Positions 1-12,609 of a DNA stretch of 44,177 nucleotides are shown piece by piece. The notes beneath the pieces are model-generated. The model was not told the DNA's origin. It saw only the letters and a list, made by a program, of their open reading frames with translations, and did not search any database. How positions within the stretch are numbered: the first letter of the stretch is position 1; the number at the start of each line of letters is the position of its first letter. Position numbers and translations under genes: made by a program. The DNA lies in assembly GCA_009839925.1 (NCBI GenBank), contig VXOS01000168.1:1-44177 (forward strand). The letters are read 5' to 3'. This DNA comes from Chloroflexota bacterium. GTDB taxonomy: Bacteria; Chloroflexota; Dehalococcoidia; UBA2979.

Positions 1-4
1 TGCT

Positions 5-934
5 GTGTCCTGTGGTTGCGTGTGTTGTAGTCTCCAGCGCTCGCCGTCGGCCCCCGCCCGGCCGCGGGGCCCGGCCCCCCCCCCCCCCCCGGGTCAGGAC
101 CTCCTCGACCGGCTCTCCGAGGAGGAGAACGCCTGCATCAAGGCCGCCTTCGGCGACGCCGTGTACGAGTTCCTGCGTGGCACGCCGCTGCTGTCGGCCA
201 CCGGTAGCGGAGGCGACAGCTCCGCGGCGGCGCCGCTCTTCGCATGCCTGACAAAGGAGAACGCCGTGCTCGCCGGAGCCGCGTTCCTGATCGCCGCGGG
301 GGGCTACAGTGATGAGAGCCGCGTGTGCATCACCGACCTCGCGCTGCGGCACCCCGAGGTCATCTACGCGCGACTGGGTCTCGGAGGGACCGGCGAACAG
401 CAGACGGCCGGGGAGGAGTCGCTCACGGCGATCCTCGGCTTCTATGACTGCCTGACGGACGCCGAGCAGGCCGTCTGGCTGATCGGGATCTTCACTGCCA
501 TCGACACCCTGTCCCCGCTGACGGGCGCCGACCTCATCGCCCTGCTCCCCGAGTCCCAGGCGACGTGCGTGCGCGAGACGCTGTCAGGGGAGGCCTACGC
601 GGCCATGGAAGCTGCAACCCCGTTGGTGGCGACGGGCATTGGCTTCGACGCAGCCGGCTGCCTCACGGTCGAGAGCGCGGCCACCTTCCTCGTTGCGTCC
701 ACCGAGGCGCTGCTCGGACCGCTCAGCGACGAGTCTGCGGCATGTGCCGGCGGGTTCGTGGAAGCCCGCCCGACGTACGTCCCGGTCATCGCGAGGCACC
801 TCAACGACCCGTCGGCGCTCTCGCAGGACGAGTTCGTGCAGGCGGCCGAGGGCGGCTTCGAGTTGTTCGGGTGCCTGAACGATGACGAACTGGCAGCGAT
901 CGGTGGTCTGATCGAAGCGCTTGGGTCGTACTAG
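5..934 (+). CDS. Probable secreted/hypothetical protein, C-terminal part; four degenerate repeats each with a Cys pair; 5' part truncated or frame-uncertain around a C16 run
   Basis: Long ORF open from the window edge; internal repeats 'LSEEENACI...FACLTKENA', 'YSDESRVCI...YDCLTDAEQA', 'LLPESQATCV...AGCLTVESA', 'LSDESAACA...FGCLNDDEL'. Confidence 0.6.
   Translation: MSCGCVCCSLQRSPSAPARPRGPAPPPPPGQDLLDRLSEEENACIKAAFGDAVYEFLRGTPLLSATGSGGDSSAAAPLFACLTKENAVLAGAAFLIAAGGYSDESRVCITDLALRHPEVIYARLGLGGTGEQQTAGEESLTAILGFYDCLTDAEQAVWLIGIFTAIDTLSPLTGADLIALLPESQATCVRETLSGEAYAAMEAATPLVATGIGFDAAGCLTVESAATFLVASTEALLGPLSDESAACAGGFVEARPTYVPVIARHLNDPSALSQDEFVQAAEGGFELFGCLNDDELAAIGGLIEALGSY
75..90. repeat. C16 homopolymer tract
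   Basis: Uninterrupted run of 16 C, just upstream of the good coding region. Confidence 0.95.
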
Positions 935-938
935 ACGC

Positions 939-1148
939 CTATCCGCGGAGCTCGCGCCAGCCGAGGCCCCACAGCACGAGGGCGACGAGGAGCCCGAAGA
1001 TCACCCCGACCGCCAGCGCGCCCTCGCTGCTGTCGATGTCGAGGTAGCGGTAGGCCACGCGCATCGCGGCCCAGCCCCAGGCGCCGCCCGCGAACGCTCC
1101 CGAGACCAGCCAGACCGCGCCGCCAACCATGCCAACACCACCGCGCAT
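939..1148 (-). CDS. Small two-helix membrane protein
   Basis: 69 aa ORF with two hydrophobic Gly/Ala-rich segments, between flanking genes. Confidence 0.5.
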   Translation of the reverse strand: MRGGVGMVGGAVWLVSGAFAGGAWGWAAMRVAYRYLDIDSSEGALAVGVIFGLLVALVLWGLGWRELRG

Positions 1149-1164
1149 CGCAGTTCTCCTCGTC

Positions 1165-2121
1165 TCAGTCGCGCCGCCGCGCCGCGCCGACGATCTCGTC
1201 GAGGCGCCCGACGCCCTCAGCCTCGCACCACTCGCGCAGCTCGTCGAGCACGCGCCAGGGCGCGGCCGGGTCGGTGAAGGTGGCGGTGCCGACCTGCACG
1301 GCGCTGGCGCCGGCCATCAGGAACTCGACGGCGTCGCGCCCGCCCATCACCCCTCCCGAGGCGATGATCGGGAGGCTGGTGACGGAGGCGGCGAGGTAGA
1401 CGCTGCGCAACGCGATCGGCTTGATCGCCGGACCCGAGAGCCCGCCGAAGATGGTGGCGATCGCGGGCCGCCGGCGCTCGATGTCGATCGCGGTCGCCGG
1501 CACGGTGTTGATCAGCGAGAGCGCGTCGGCGCCGGCCTGCTCGCAGACCTCGGCGAAGGGGCGGATGTCGGTGACGCTGGGCGTGAGCTTGACGGCGAAG
1601 GGGAGCGTGGTGCTGCGCCGCACCTCGGCGACCACCTCGGCCGTCAGGTCGCAATCCTGCCCGAACTCCATCCCGCCGACCTCGACGTTGGGGCAGGAGA
1701 CGTTGACCTCGAGGCCGGCGACGCCGGGAACGCCCTCGAGGCGTTCGGCGAGCCGTCCGAACTCGCGCACGGTGTCGCCCATGATGTTGACGAGGACGGG
1801 CGTGTCCCAGCGCGCCCAGGCAGGGGCGAGGTCGCGGATCAGCGCGCCCACGCCCACGTTCTGGAATCCGATCGAGTTGATCATCCCGGCGGGGGTCTCG
1901 ACGGTGCGCGGCTGCGGGTTGCCGCGGCGCGGGCGCAGCGTCGTGCCCTTCGAGATCACGCCGCCGAGCGCGTCGATGTCGAAGCGGCGCGCGAATTCGA
2001 TGCCGTTGGAGAGCGTGCCGGAGGCCGTGAGGACGGGGTTCCTGAGCAGCAGTTCCTGCTTGCCGCCGCGGCCGATGGTGAGGCTGAGGTCCATGCGCCG
2101 CCTCGCTCCGGGTGCGTTCAT
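1165..2121 (-). CDS. pyrD: Dihydroorotate dehydrogenase, class 1B-like catalytic subunit (start at 2121 or 2094)
   Basis: MDLSLTIGRGG..LRNPVLTASGT, MINSIGFQNVGV, active-site Cys in LEVNVSCPN, C-terminal IIASGGVMGGRDAVEFLMAGASAVQVGTA; the ORF-track start at 2340 is too far upstream. Confidence 0.93.
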   Translation of the reverse strand: MNAPGARRRMDLSLTIGRGGKQELLLRNPVLTASGTLSNGIEFARRFDIDALGGVISKGTTLRPRRGNPQPRTVETPAGMINSIGFQNVGVGALIRDLAPAWARWDTPVLVNIMGDTVREFGRLAERLEGVPGVAGLEVNVSCPNVEVGGMEFGQDCDLTAEVVAEVRRSTTLPFAVKLTPSVTDIRPFAEVCEQAGADALSLINTVPATAIDIERRRPAIATIFGGLSGPAIKPIALRSVYLAASVTSLPIIASGGVMGGRDAVEFLMAGASAVQVGTATFTDPAAPWRVLDELREWCEAEGVGRLDEIVGAARRRD

Positions 2122-2174
2122 GATACCCGTCGCGGGCGCGGGCGGGGCAGCGCGGTGGTTACCGTGGGCGCCGG

Positions 2175-2219
2175 GACAAAGAACGGCGCCCCCGGAAGTC
2201 CGGGGGCGCCGCCTTGTCT
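2175..2219. terminator. Strong GC-rich hairpin, probably bidirectional terminator
   Basis: GGCGCCCCCGGA-AG-TCCGGGGGCGCC (2185-2210), perfect 12-bp stem, flanked by GACAA/TTGTC, between the 2238 gene stop and pyrD. Confidence 0.65.
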
Positions 2220-2237
2220 CATCCCTGCGTCGCGAGA

Positions 2238-2507
2238 TCAGTCGCGCACGATCTCGTCGGAGAGCAGGGAGTGGTCCGGCCGGGGGAGGTGCCGGAGTGC
2301 GCTGACGGGGGAGTTGCTCACGGTGTTCGTGTGCTCCCACATCACGTTCTCGGTAGCGTTCGCGAAGTTCCGCGTAAGCCCGCAGCGCTTGCAGAAGCCG
2401 GCGCTCTCACGCCCGCTCGGGGACTCGATCACCCAGTGGTGGACGCAGGCCATGCGCGGGGTCGCGCTGGTCTGCACGTCGTGTCCGGTCTGTGCTGCCG
2501 TAGCCAT
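2238..2507 (-). CDS. Small conserved-looking protein with CxxC Zn-ribbon-like motif
   Basis: 89 aa; CVHHWVIESPSGRESAGFCKRCGLTRNFANATE. Confidence 0.65.
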   Translation of the reverse strand: MATAAQTGHDVQTSATPRMACVHHWVIESPSGRESAGFCKRCGLTRNFANATENVMWEHTNTVSNSPVSALRHLPRPDHSLLSDEIVRD

Positions 2508-3015
2508 CGTCTTCTACCTTCCCGTGGCGCCGGTTTGATCCCCCCAGATGTTTGCCCGACGCCTGACTACCTACTGTTGTGCGTTCGCTGTGTGCAGGCG
2601 GCGCACCAGAGACATAACCTTACGGCTTGACGCCTCTGGTGTCAACCTTAAGTGCACTAAAATGCTGCAAAACCCCGATAAAGCCCTCCCTTGCTCCGCG
2701 CCCTGCCGGCAGCGCCGGCCACGCGGCCAGGATCACGCCTCGTGCCGCTGCCCCAACAGGAGCGGGCGGCTATACTGGGGCCAGAGCCAACCCCGTGGGG
2801 AGGCGTAGCGCGATCCCGGGAACAGTCCTCGAAGGTGTCCCCAACATCCCGTTTGCCTGCCCTTCTGGCGCATCCATCCTGGATGGCGCACTCTCCGTAC
2901 CTAGAGATGAAACGCTCGCGAAGGCCGTTTGGTTCCCTCCAGGTTGGAGTTACTCCCGGGATTTTCCCACGAATTTGGCCGATCCGCGACCATTTTCGCA
3001 GTGTGAGGACATAAC

Positions 3016-4056
3016 GTGACAACTGCCGAGGCCGTACTAACCGCTCTTTCCCAGGTTCATGATCCCGAGCTGCACCGCGACCTGGTGTCGCTCAACATGG
3101 TGCGCGATGTCGCCGTCGAGGGCTCGACGGCCTCCCTCCGCCTGGTGCTGACCACTCCCGCCTGCCCGCTGCGCGAGCAGATCGATGTCGACGTACGGGC
3201 CGCCCTCGATGCCTTGCCCGGCATCGACGCGGTCGAGATCGAGTGGGACGCCGAGGTGCGCGGGCAGGCGCTCCGCGAGGGCGGCCCCGAGCCGGTCACC
3301 GGAGTCAAGAACCTGATCGCCGTCGCCTCCAACAAGGGCGGCGTCGGCAAGTCCACGGTGGCTACGAACCTGGCGGTCGCCCTCGCGCAGCTCGGCGCGG
3401 CGGTCGGCATCGTCGACGCCGACATCACCGGGCCGAACATCCCGACGATGCTCGGCATCGAGCAGGGCGGCCTCGCCGATGGTCAGCAGGGCTTGAACAC
3501 GATGGAGGCCCACGGTGTGCGCGCCGCCTCGATCGGCTTCGTGCTGCCGAAGGGCACGCCGGTGGTCTGGCGCGGGCCGATGATTGGCTCGGGCGTGCGC
3601 CAGCTGGTGCACGACATCGACTGGGGCGAGCTGGACTATCTGATCGTCGACCTGCCGCCGGGCACCTCGGACGCCTCAATGTCGCTGGCGCAGCAGGCGC
3701 CGGTGGCCGGCGTCGTGATCGTCTCGACGCCGCAGCAGGTGGCGATCGAGGATGCAACGAAGGCGATCGGGATGTTCGACCGGCTCGGCGTCCCGATCTT
3801 CGGAATCGTGGAGAACATGACCTCGGACATCTTTGGCCGGGGCGGAGCGCGCGAGGCCGCGGACGAGCTGGGCGTCGAGTTCCTCGGCGAGTTGCCGCTC
3901 GCGGCGGCCGTGCGCAAGTCAGGCGACGAGGGCGTCCCGCTGGTCGCCGTGGCCCCGGACTCCGAGGAGGCGCGGGCCTTCGTGGAGCTTGCGGAGCAGG
4001 TTGCGGCCCGCTGCTCCGTGCTGCAATACGCCGGGGATTCGGGGGTGGCGGCATGA
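3016..4056 (+). CDS. mrp: Mrp/NBP35-type P-loop ATPase (Fe-S cluster carrier) with N-terminal MIP18/DUF59 domain
   Basis: VHDPELHRDLVSLNMV (DUF59); VASNKGGVGKSTVATNLAVALAQLGAAVGIVDADITGPNIPTMLG; VDLPPGTSD. Confidence 0.95.
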   Translation: MTTAEAVLTALSQVHDPELHRDLVSLNMVRDVAVEGSTASLRLVLTTPACPLREQIDVDVRAALDALPGIDAVEIEWDAEVRGQALREGGPEPVTGVKNLIAVASNKGGVGKSTVATNLAVALAQLGAAVGIVDADITGPNIPTMLGIEQGGLADGQQGLNTMEAHGVRAASIGFVLPKGTPVVWRGPMIGSGVRQLVHDIDWGELDYLIVDLPPGTSDASMSLAQQAPVAGVVIVSTPQQVAIEDATKAIGMFDRLGVPIFGIVENMTSDIFGRGGAREAADELGVEFLGELPLAAAVRKSGDEGVPLVAVAPDSEEARAFVELAEQVAARCSVLQYAGDSGVAA

Positions 4057-5120
4057 GCGCCGATCGCGCGGACACGCCGGCCACGGGCGAGGGCGCCCGC
4101 CGCCGCGGCCCGCGCGGCGGCCGTGGCCGATCGCGCGCCGCCGAGACGCCCGAGAGTGGCGACACGCTGAACGATCCGCGCATCGCCGGTCGCCGACCCG
4201 CCCGTCCGCCCAAGGAAGAGGCGGACGCGGAATCCTCGGAACCCGCCGAGACCAAGGCGAAGGCTGCGCCGAAGCGCAGGACGCGCGCCCGGGCGGCATC
4301 CAAGGAGACGAAGGCGGAGGCGGAGGTCGAGGCAACCCCCAAGGCCGAGGCTGAGCCGAAGAAGCGTGCCCCGCGGCGCCGTGGCGCCGCCGCGGCCGAG
4401 GAAGCCGCGCCCGAGCCCGCGAAGGCCGAGGCCAAGACCGAGAAGAAGGCGCCTGCCCGCCGGCGCGCGAGCACGCGCAAGTCGAGCGCGGCGAGCAGCA
4501 GTGACACTCCGGCGACGGACTCGCTCGCCGAGGAAGTGCGGGCCCTGCGCGAGGCGCTGGCGGCCCAGGCGCAGACGCTCGACGCCCTGCGCGAGACCCA
4601 GGAGCGCGCCGTACGGCGGCTGCGCCTCGGCGTCTTCGTCGATGTGCCGAACCTGATCTACGGAGCGGAGCGCGGCGAGGGCGCACCGGACGGCGCGACC
4701 GTGCATATGGGCAAGCTGCTCGCCTACCTCAGCCAGGGTCGCGAGCTGATCCGCGCGACGGCCTACTCACCGGTTTCGGACGACCCCGCGGAGCCGGTGG
4801 AGCGCCAGCGCTTCGTCGAGCCGTTCGTGCGCCACGACTACCGGATCGTGACGAAGCCGATGAAGCGCTTCCAGGACGGCTCGGTGAAGGGCAACTTCGA
4901 TGTCGAGATGGCGCTCGACATGGTGACGATGGCGGAGCGCCTCGACGTCGTCTCGATCGTCTCCGGCGACGCCGACTTCGCGCGCGCCGTGGAGCTGCTG
5001 CAGAGCCAGGGCGTGCGCGTCGAGGTCGTCGCCTTCAGCGGCAGCACCTCGGTGGAGATGCGCGCCCTCGCCGACGAGTACATCGACGTGGCGACGATCC
5101 TGGACCGGGTGGGGGTGTAG
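4053..5120 (+). CDS. NYN-domain (PIN-like, LabA/DUF88-type) protein with Lys/Ala/Glu-rich disordered N-terminal tail
   Basis: ATGA overlap with mrp; C-terminal LGVFVDVPNLIYGAERG...GNFDVEMALDMVTMAERLDVVSIVSGDADFARAVELLQSQGVRVEVVAF. Confidence 0.85.
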   Translation: MSADRADTPATGEGARRRGPRGGRGRSRAAETPESGDTLNDPRIAGRRPARPPKEEADAESSEPAETKAKAAPKRRTRARAASKETKAEAEVEATPKAEAEPKKRAPRRRGAAAAEEAAPEPAKAEAKTEKKAPARRRASTRKSSAASSSDTPATDSLAEEVRALREALAAQAQTLDALRETQERAVRRLRLGVFVDVPNLIYGAERGEGAPDGATVHMGKLLAYLSQGRELIRATAYSPVSDDPAEPVERQRFVEPFVRHDYRIVTKPMKRFQDGSVKGNFDVEMALDMVTMAERLDVVSIVSGDADFARAVELLQSQGVRVEVVAFSGSTSVEMRALADEYIDVATILDRVGV

Positions 5121-5125
5121 GCGGG

Positions 5126-5389
5126 CTACGCCTCGTCCTCGTCCTCGTCGGGGCGCCGGGGCGGCGACGCGCCGGGGTAGCTGACGGAACGGGGGTCGGC
5201 ACTGCCGCGGCCGGCGAGCGCCTCGTTCGTGGCGATCGCGACGATGAGGGCGCCGCCCATCAGCCCGGCGCCCGCGCCGAACAGCCAGCCGACGATCGCC
5301 GGCTCCGGCTTCATCAGCACGCCGCCGATCAGCGCGCCGGCCACGAGGCCGCCGACGATCGGGATGGCGACGGCGATCTGCCTGAGCAT
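5126..5389 (-). CDS. Small membrane protein
   Basis: 87 aa, two TM-like segments, 13 bp after pyrK. Confidence 0.6.
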   Translation of the reverse strand: MLRQIAVAIPIVGGLVAGALIGGVLMKPEPAIVGWLFGAGAGLMGGALIVAIATNEALAGRGSADPRSVSYPGASPPRRPDEDEDEA

Positions 5390-5402
5390 CAGCCGATGTC
5401 CA

Positions 5403-6176
5403 TCAGTACAGATCGCGCAGGTCGAACATCGGGCCGTCCGTGCAGCAGAGCCGGACGCCGCCGCGCTTGGGGAAGATCGCGCAGCCGTAGCAGATGCCCA
5501 TCCCGCAGGCCATCGTCTCCTCCAGCAGGGCCTGCACCGGCTTGCGCAGCCCGGAGCGCGTGAGCACCCCGAACAGCGCCTCGAACATCGGGTTCGGGCC
5601 GCAGGCGAAGGCCTGGTCGGCCCAGGGCAGCAGCCGCTCGAAGGGCGCCGTCACCAGCCCGCGCTCGCCCAGCGACCCGTCCTCCGTGGCGACGACGACC
5701 TCGACGGCCTCGGGCAGCAGCCGCGGCGGGAAGATGCCCGCCTCGCTCGCCGCGCCGAGGACGAGCGTCACCTCGCGGCCCTGCTCGACCAGCTCGTCGG
5801 CGAGCCGGACGAGCGGCGCGCAGCCGATCCCTCCGCCGACGAGCAGCATGTGATCGACGCTCTCGCGCGGTTCGTAGCCTCGCCCGAGCGGTCCGACGGC
5901 GCGGACGGCATCGCCCGGCTCGCGCCGCGCGAGCCAGTCCGTGCCGCGCCCGACGACGTCGAAGAGCAGCGAGAACTCCGGTCCGTGGCGACCCTCGCGC
6001 AGGCGGTGGAAGGAGCAGGCGCGGCCGAGCAGTGGGTCGTTCTGCTCGCCGATGTAGGCCATCACGAACTGGCCGGGCGTCGCGTGGCGGAACTCCTCGG
6101 GCATCGTCAGCCAGAGGATGTGCGTCTCGCCGTAGAGGCGGGCGGACTCGGTGACCTCGACGACGGCGCTTCTCAT
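5403..6176 (-). CDS. pyrK: Dihydroorotate dehydrogenase electron transfer subunit
   Basis: FAD/NAD domain 'HMLLVGGGIGCAPLVRLADEL', 2Fe-2S cysteines CGMGICYGC...CC; start Met overlaps upstream gene as ATGA. Confidence 0.92.
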   Translation of the reverse strand: MRSAVVEVTESARLYGETHILWLTMPEEFRHATPGQFVMAYIGEQNDPLLGRACSFHRLREGRHGPEFSLLFDVVGRGTDWLARREPGDAVRAVGPLGRGYEPRESVDHMLLVGGGIGCAPLVRLADELVEQGREVTLVLGAASEAGIFPPRLLPEAVEVVVATEDGSLGERGLVTAPFERLLPWADQAFACGPNPMFEALFGVLTRSGLRKPVQALLEETMACGMGICYGCAIFPKRGGVRLCCTDGPMFDLRDLY

Positions 6177-7345
6177 GCGGGCAGACTCGCGGCGTGGTAG
6201 AGCAGGCCGGTCGCGCCGCAGATGACGAGCCAGGCGTACGAGGGCAGCAGCGAGCGCAGCAGCACGACGCCGCTCGCCACGAGCACCGCGCCGCTGAGCG
6301 GGTTGGCCTCGAGGCTCATCAGCAGCACCACGGCGGCCCCGGCGATCGCGCCGAAGACGGCCGCCGCGACGCCATCGAGGAAGGCGCGCAGCGTTTCGGA
6401 CGCGGAGAGCCGGTCGAGCAGCCGGCCGAGTGAGATCGCGAAGACGAAGGCGGGCGCGAAGATCGCGACCGTCGCGATCAGCGCGCCCCACCAGCCGCCG
6501 GCGGCATAGCCGACGAAGGTGGCGGTGGTGACGATCGGCCCCGGCGTCGCCTGCCCGATCGCGATCGCGTCGAGGAACTGTGACTCCGTGAGCCAGCCCT
6601 GCGCGACGGCGTCCGGCTCCAGCAGCGGGATGATCACGTAGCCGCCGCCGAACAGCAGCGCGCCGGCCTTGAGGTGGATGAGCGCGATCGGGACGGCCTC
6701 GGGCAGCGTCACGGCCAGCGCGGGCAGCGCGAGCGGGAGCAGCGGCGCGGGCAGCGCGACGATCGCGCGTTGCAGCCGCTGGCGCGGCCCGTGCTCGCTC
6801 GCGAGCAGCGCGATCACTCCAGCGCCGAGCAGCGCGACCACCTCCCAGCGCGGCGCGAGCAGCGTGATCGCGAACGCGGCGGCCGCGAGGGCGATCGCGA
6901 GCGGGTTGCGCTGCGCCGGGCCGCGCAACCGCCAGGCGGCGAGCGCGACGAGCACGACGACCGCCGGGCGGATGCCGGCGAACAGGTCGTCGGCGCGCGG
7001 CGTCGTGCCCCACTGGTAGTAAGCCCAGGCGAGCACCGCGACGGCGAGCGCGGCCGGGAGGATGAATGCGCTGCCCGAGGCGATCGCCCCCGGTACGCCG
7101 CGGCGGCGGTAGCCGAGGTGGATCGCCATCTCGGTGGAGTTGGGGCCGGGCACGAGGTTCGTCGCGGCGAGGGCGCGGGCGAACGTGTCGCGGTCGAGCC
7201 AGCGCCGCCGCTGCACGAACTCGTCCTCCATCATCGCGACGTGCGCCGCCGGACCGCCGAAGGCGGTCGCGCCGAGCCGCCCGAACTGTCCGAGGAGCCC
7301 CGCGAGCGAGCTGCGGCCGGGTTCGCTCTCGTGCTCGCTGCTCAT
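6173..7345 (-). CDS. chrA: Chromate transporter (CHR) family, two-domain protein
   Basis: GRLGATAFGGPAAHVAMMEDEFVQRRRWL...LVPGPNSTEMAIHLGYRRRG; second half LIHLKAGALLFGGGYVIIPLLEPDAV...ATPGPIVTTATFVGY. Confidence 0.9.
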   Translation of the reverse strand: MSSEHESEPGRSSLAGLLGQFGRLGATAFGGPAAHVAMMEDEFVQRRRWLDRDTFARALAATNLVPGPNSTEMAIHLGYRRRGVPGAIASGSAFILPAALAVAVLAWAYYQWGTTPRADDLFAGIRPAVVVLVALAAWRLRGPAQRNPLAIALAAAAFAITLLAPRWEVVALLGAGVIALLASEHGPRQRLQRAIVALPAPLLPLALPALAVTLPEAVPIALIHLKAGALLFGGGYVIIPLLEPDAVAQGWLTESQFLDAIAIGQATPGPIVTTATFVGYAAGGWWGALIATVAIFAPAFVFAISLGRLLDRLSASETLRAFLDGVAAAVFGAIAGAAVVLLMSLEANPLSGAVLVASGVVLLRSLLPSYAWLVICGATGLLYHAASLPA

Positions 7346-8060
7346 GCCGACGCGCTCCCGGTTGCCGGCGCGGTGGACGGGACGGCTTCCGGCAGGCCCT
7401 CGATGACGGCGACGAGCAGTGCGCGCAGCGTGAACAGGTCGTGGCAGATGGCGGTCGCGCCCGCCTCGCGCAGCTGTTGCTCGCTGCGGATCTCGGTGAT
7501 GCCGATGCGGACGGCGATCCCGGCTGCGAGGGCGGCCTGCATGTCTTCTTCGGTGTCGCCGACGTAGGCGGCGCGCTCGCCCTCGATGTCCAGTTCCGCG
7601 AGGGCGTGGAGCAGCGGCTCGGGCCGGGGCTTCACGATCCCGGTCGTGTCCCGCCCAACGATGGGGCTGAAGTGGGCGCTCCAGCCGAGGTTCGCGATCA
7701 GCGAGCGCGCGCCCGCCTCGAGCTTCGAGGTGACGATGCCGAGCGGCAGCCGCGCCGCGAGGTCGTCGATCAACTCATCCGCGCCGGGGAGCGGCGGCGT
7801 GTCGGGCATGTAGCGCTCGTAGTAGGTCGGCAGGTAGAGGGCGTAGAGGCGTTCTGCCTCGGCCTCGTCGACGCCGACGGCGCGCCGGAACACCAGCTGC
7901 ATGTCCGGCCCGAAGTGCGGCATCAACTCCTCGGGGCTGGTGCGGTAGCCCTGCTCAGCGAGCGTCTCGGCGAGCGCCTCGGCGATCGAATGCATCGAGT
8001 CGGCGAGCGTGCCGTCGAGGTCGAAGAGCACGGCGTCGAGCGGGCCCCGGCGCTGCTCCG

Positions 8061-8064
<4 letters not shown>
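7342..8064 (-). CDS. HAD-superfamily hydrolase (phosphoglycolate phosphatase/PpaX-like)
   Basis: [56 protein letters not shown]. Confidence 0.9.
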
Positions 8065-11368
<3,304 letters not shown>

Positions 11369-11372
<4 letters not shown>

Positions 11373-12136
11373 TTGTGGTAGCCCTTCCGGTAGTCCTTGC
11401 CGAAGAGAATGATCTCGGCGACGACGTCGGGGTCGGGGAAGTGGATGTCCGGGTCCGGCGCGATGCGCCCCATCTTGATGTGGCTGACCGGGTACTCGCC
11501 CAGGTCAGCTTCGAGGTGCGGCGTGATCGCCTCGATCACTCGCGCGCGATCGCCGTTGCCGGTGAAGTAGGCGAAGGGGATCTGCGGGACGAAGGGGTCG
11601 GCCTCGCCGGTCGGGATGCCGGCCTCCCGGAGCACCTGGTAGACCTTCGGCACGCCGAGGGCGATCAGCCGCCGCGCCTCACGCAAGGCCAGGCCGTCGT
11701 CGACGCCGAGGTAGAGCGCGTCCTCGCTCGCCGAGACCCCGCCGACGCGGAGGCTGAACGGCTCGATGCGATGCAGCCGCGGCGCCGCGTTCACGTAGAA
11801 CGTCTCCACCTGCGACCAGTAGATGTCGGCGGCGCGCAGGAAGCCGATCTGCAACGTAGTCAGGTGCAGGAAGCTGGCCGGCGGCAGCTCGACCTCCTCG
11901 AGGCCCTCGAGGGCGTCGAACAGCGGCTGGATGCGCTCGGCGAGGTCCGGGTAGTCCTTGCCGACGGGCTGGAAGAAGCTGATCGCCGGACGCCAGTCGA
12001 ACGACTCCTCGGCCCACAGCTCCCAGTGGCTGGCCGGCGGACCGTCGCCGGAGGTGAACGCCTCCCAGTCGCGCTCGCGCCTGGCGGCGTAGTGCGAGGT
12101 GTCCGGGGTGGGGGTGGCTTGCTCGCTCACGATCAC
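11369..12136 (-). CDS. 2H phosphoesterase/LigT-like protein, second catalytic motif degenerate
   Basis: [12 protein letters not shown] (HxT motif), [36 protein letters not shown] where a second HxT/S would be expected; GTGA overlap with GNAT gene. Confidence 0.6.
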
Positions 12137-12609
12137 TCCTCCGCTGGCAGCACGAAGTGCGCGCCGGGGTTGGCGAGGGGCACGAGCGCGCCGATCGACG
12201 ACAGATAGGAGAGCGCCGGCTCGTTGTCCTCGGGCAGGCGCGCGCGGATCGCCTGGTAGCCGCGCTCGCGCGTGAACGCCAGCGCCTCCTCGGCGAGCAC
12301 CGTCGCGTAGCCCTTGCGGCGCTCCGCCGCGCGCACCCAGGCGCCGAGCGAGCAGTCCTCCGAGGCGCCCTCGAGCGGCTCGACCACTGCGAAGGCGAGC
12401 AGCCGCCCCGCCTCCTCGATGACGAAGACGGCCGTGCCCTCGTCGCCGGCCAGCCAGGCGTCGTGCACCTCGGCGGCGCTCAGCGCGCGGTCGAAGGCGA
12501 CCGGTTGCGGCTCCTCGATCAGCTCGGCGATGATCTCGGCGATCTGCGCGGCGTCGTCCGCGACGGCGCGGCGGCACAGTGGCCCCTGGGGCGGCTGCGA
12601 CTCGGCCAT
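12133..12609 (-). CDS. GNAT-family N-acetyltransferase
   Basis: GRLLAFAVVEPLEG...LGAWVRAAERRKGYATVLAEEALAFTRERGYQAIRARLPEDNEPALSYLSSIGA. Confidence 0.85.
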   Translation of the reverse strand: MAESQPPQGPLCRRAVADDAAQIAEIIAELIEEPQPVAFDRALSAAEVHDAWLAGDEGTAVFVIEEAGRLLAFAVVEPLEGASEDCSLGAWVRAAERRKGYATVLAEEALAFTRERGYQAIRARLPEDNEPALSYLSSIGALVPLANPGAHFVLPAEE

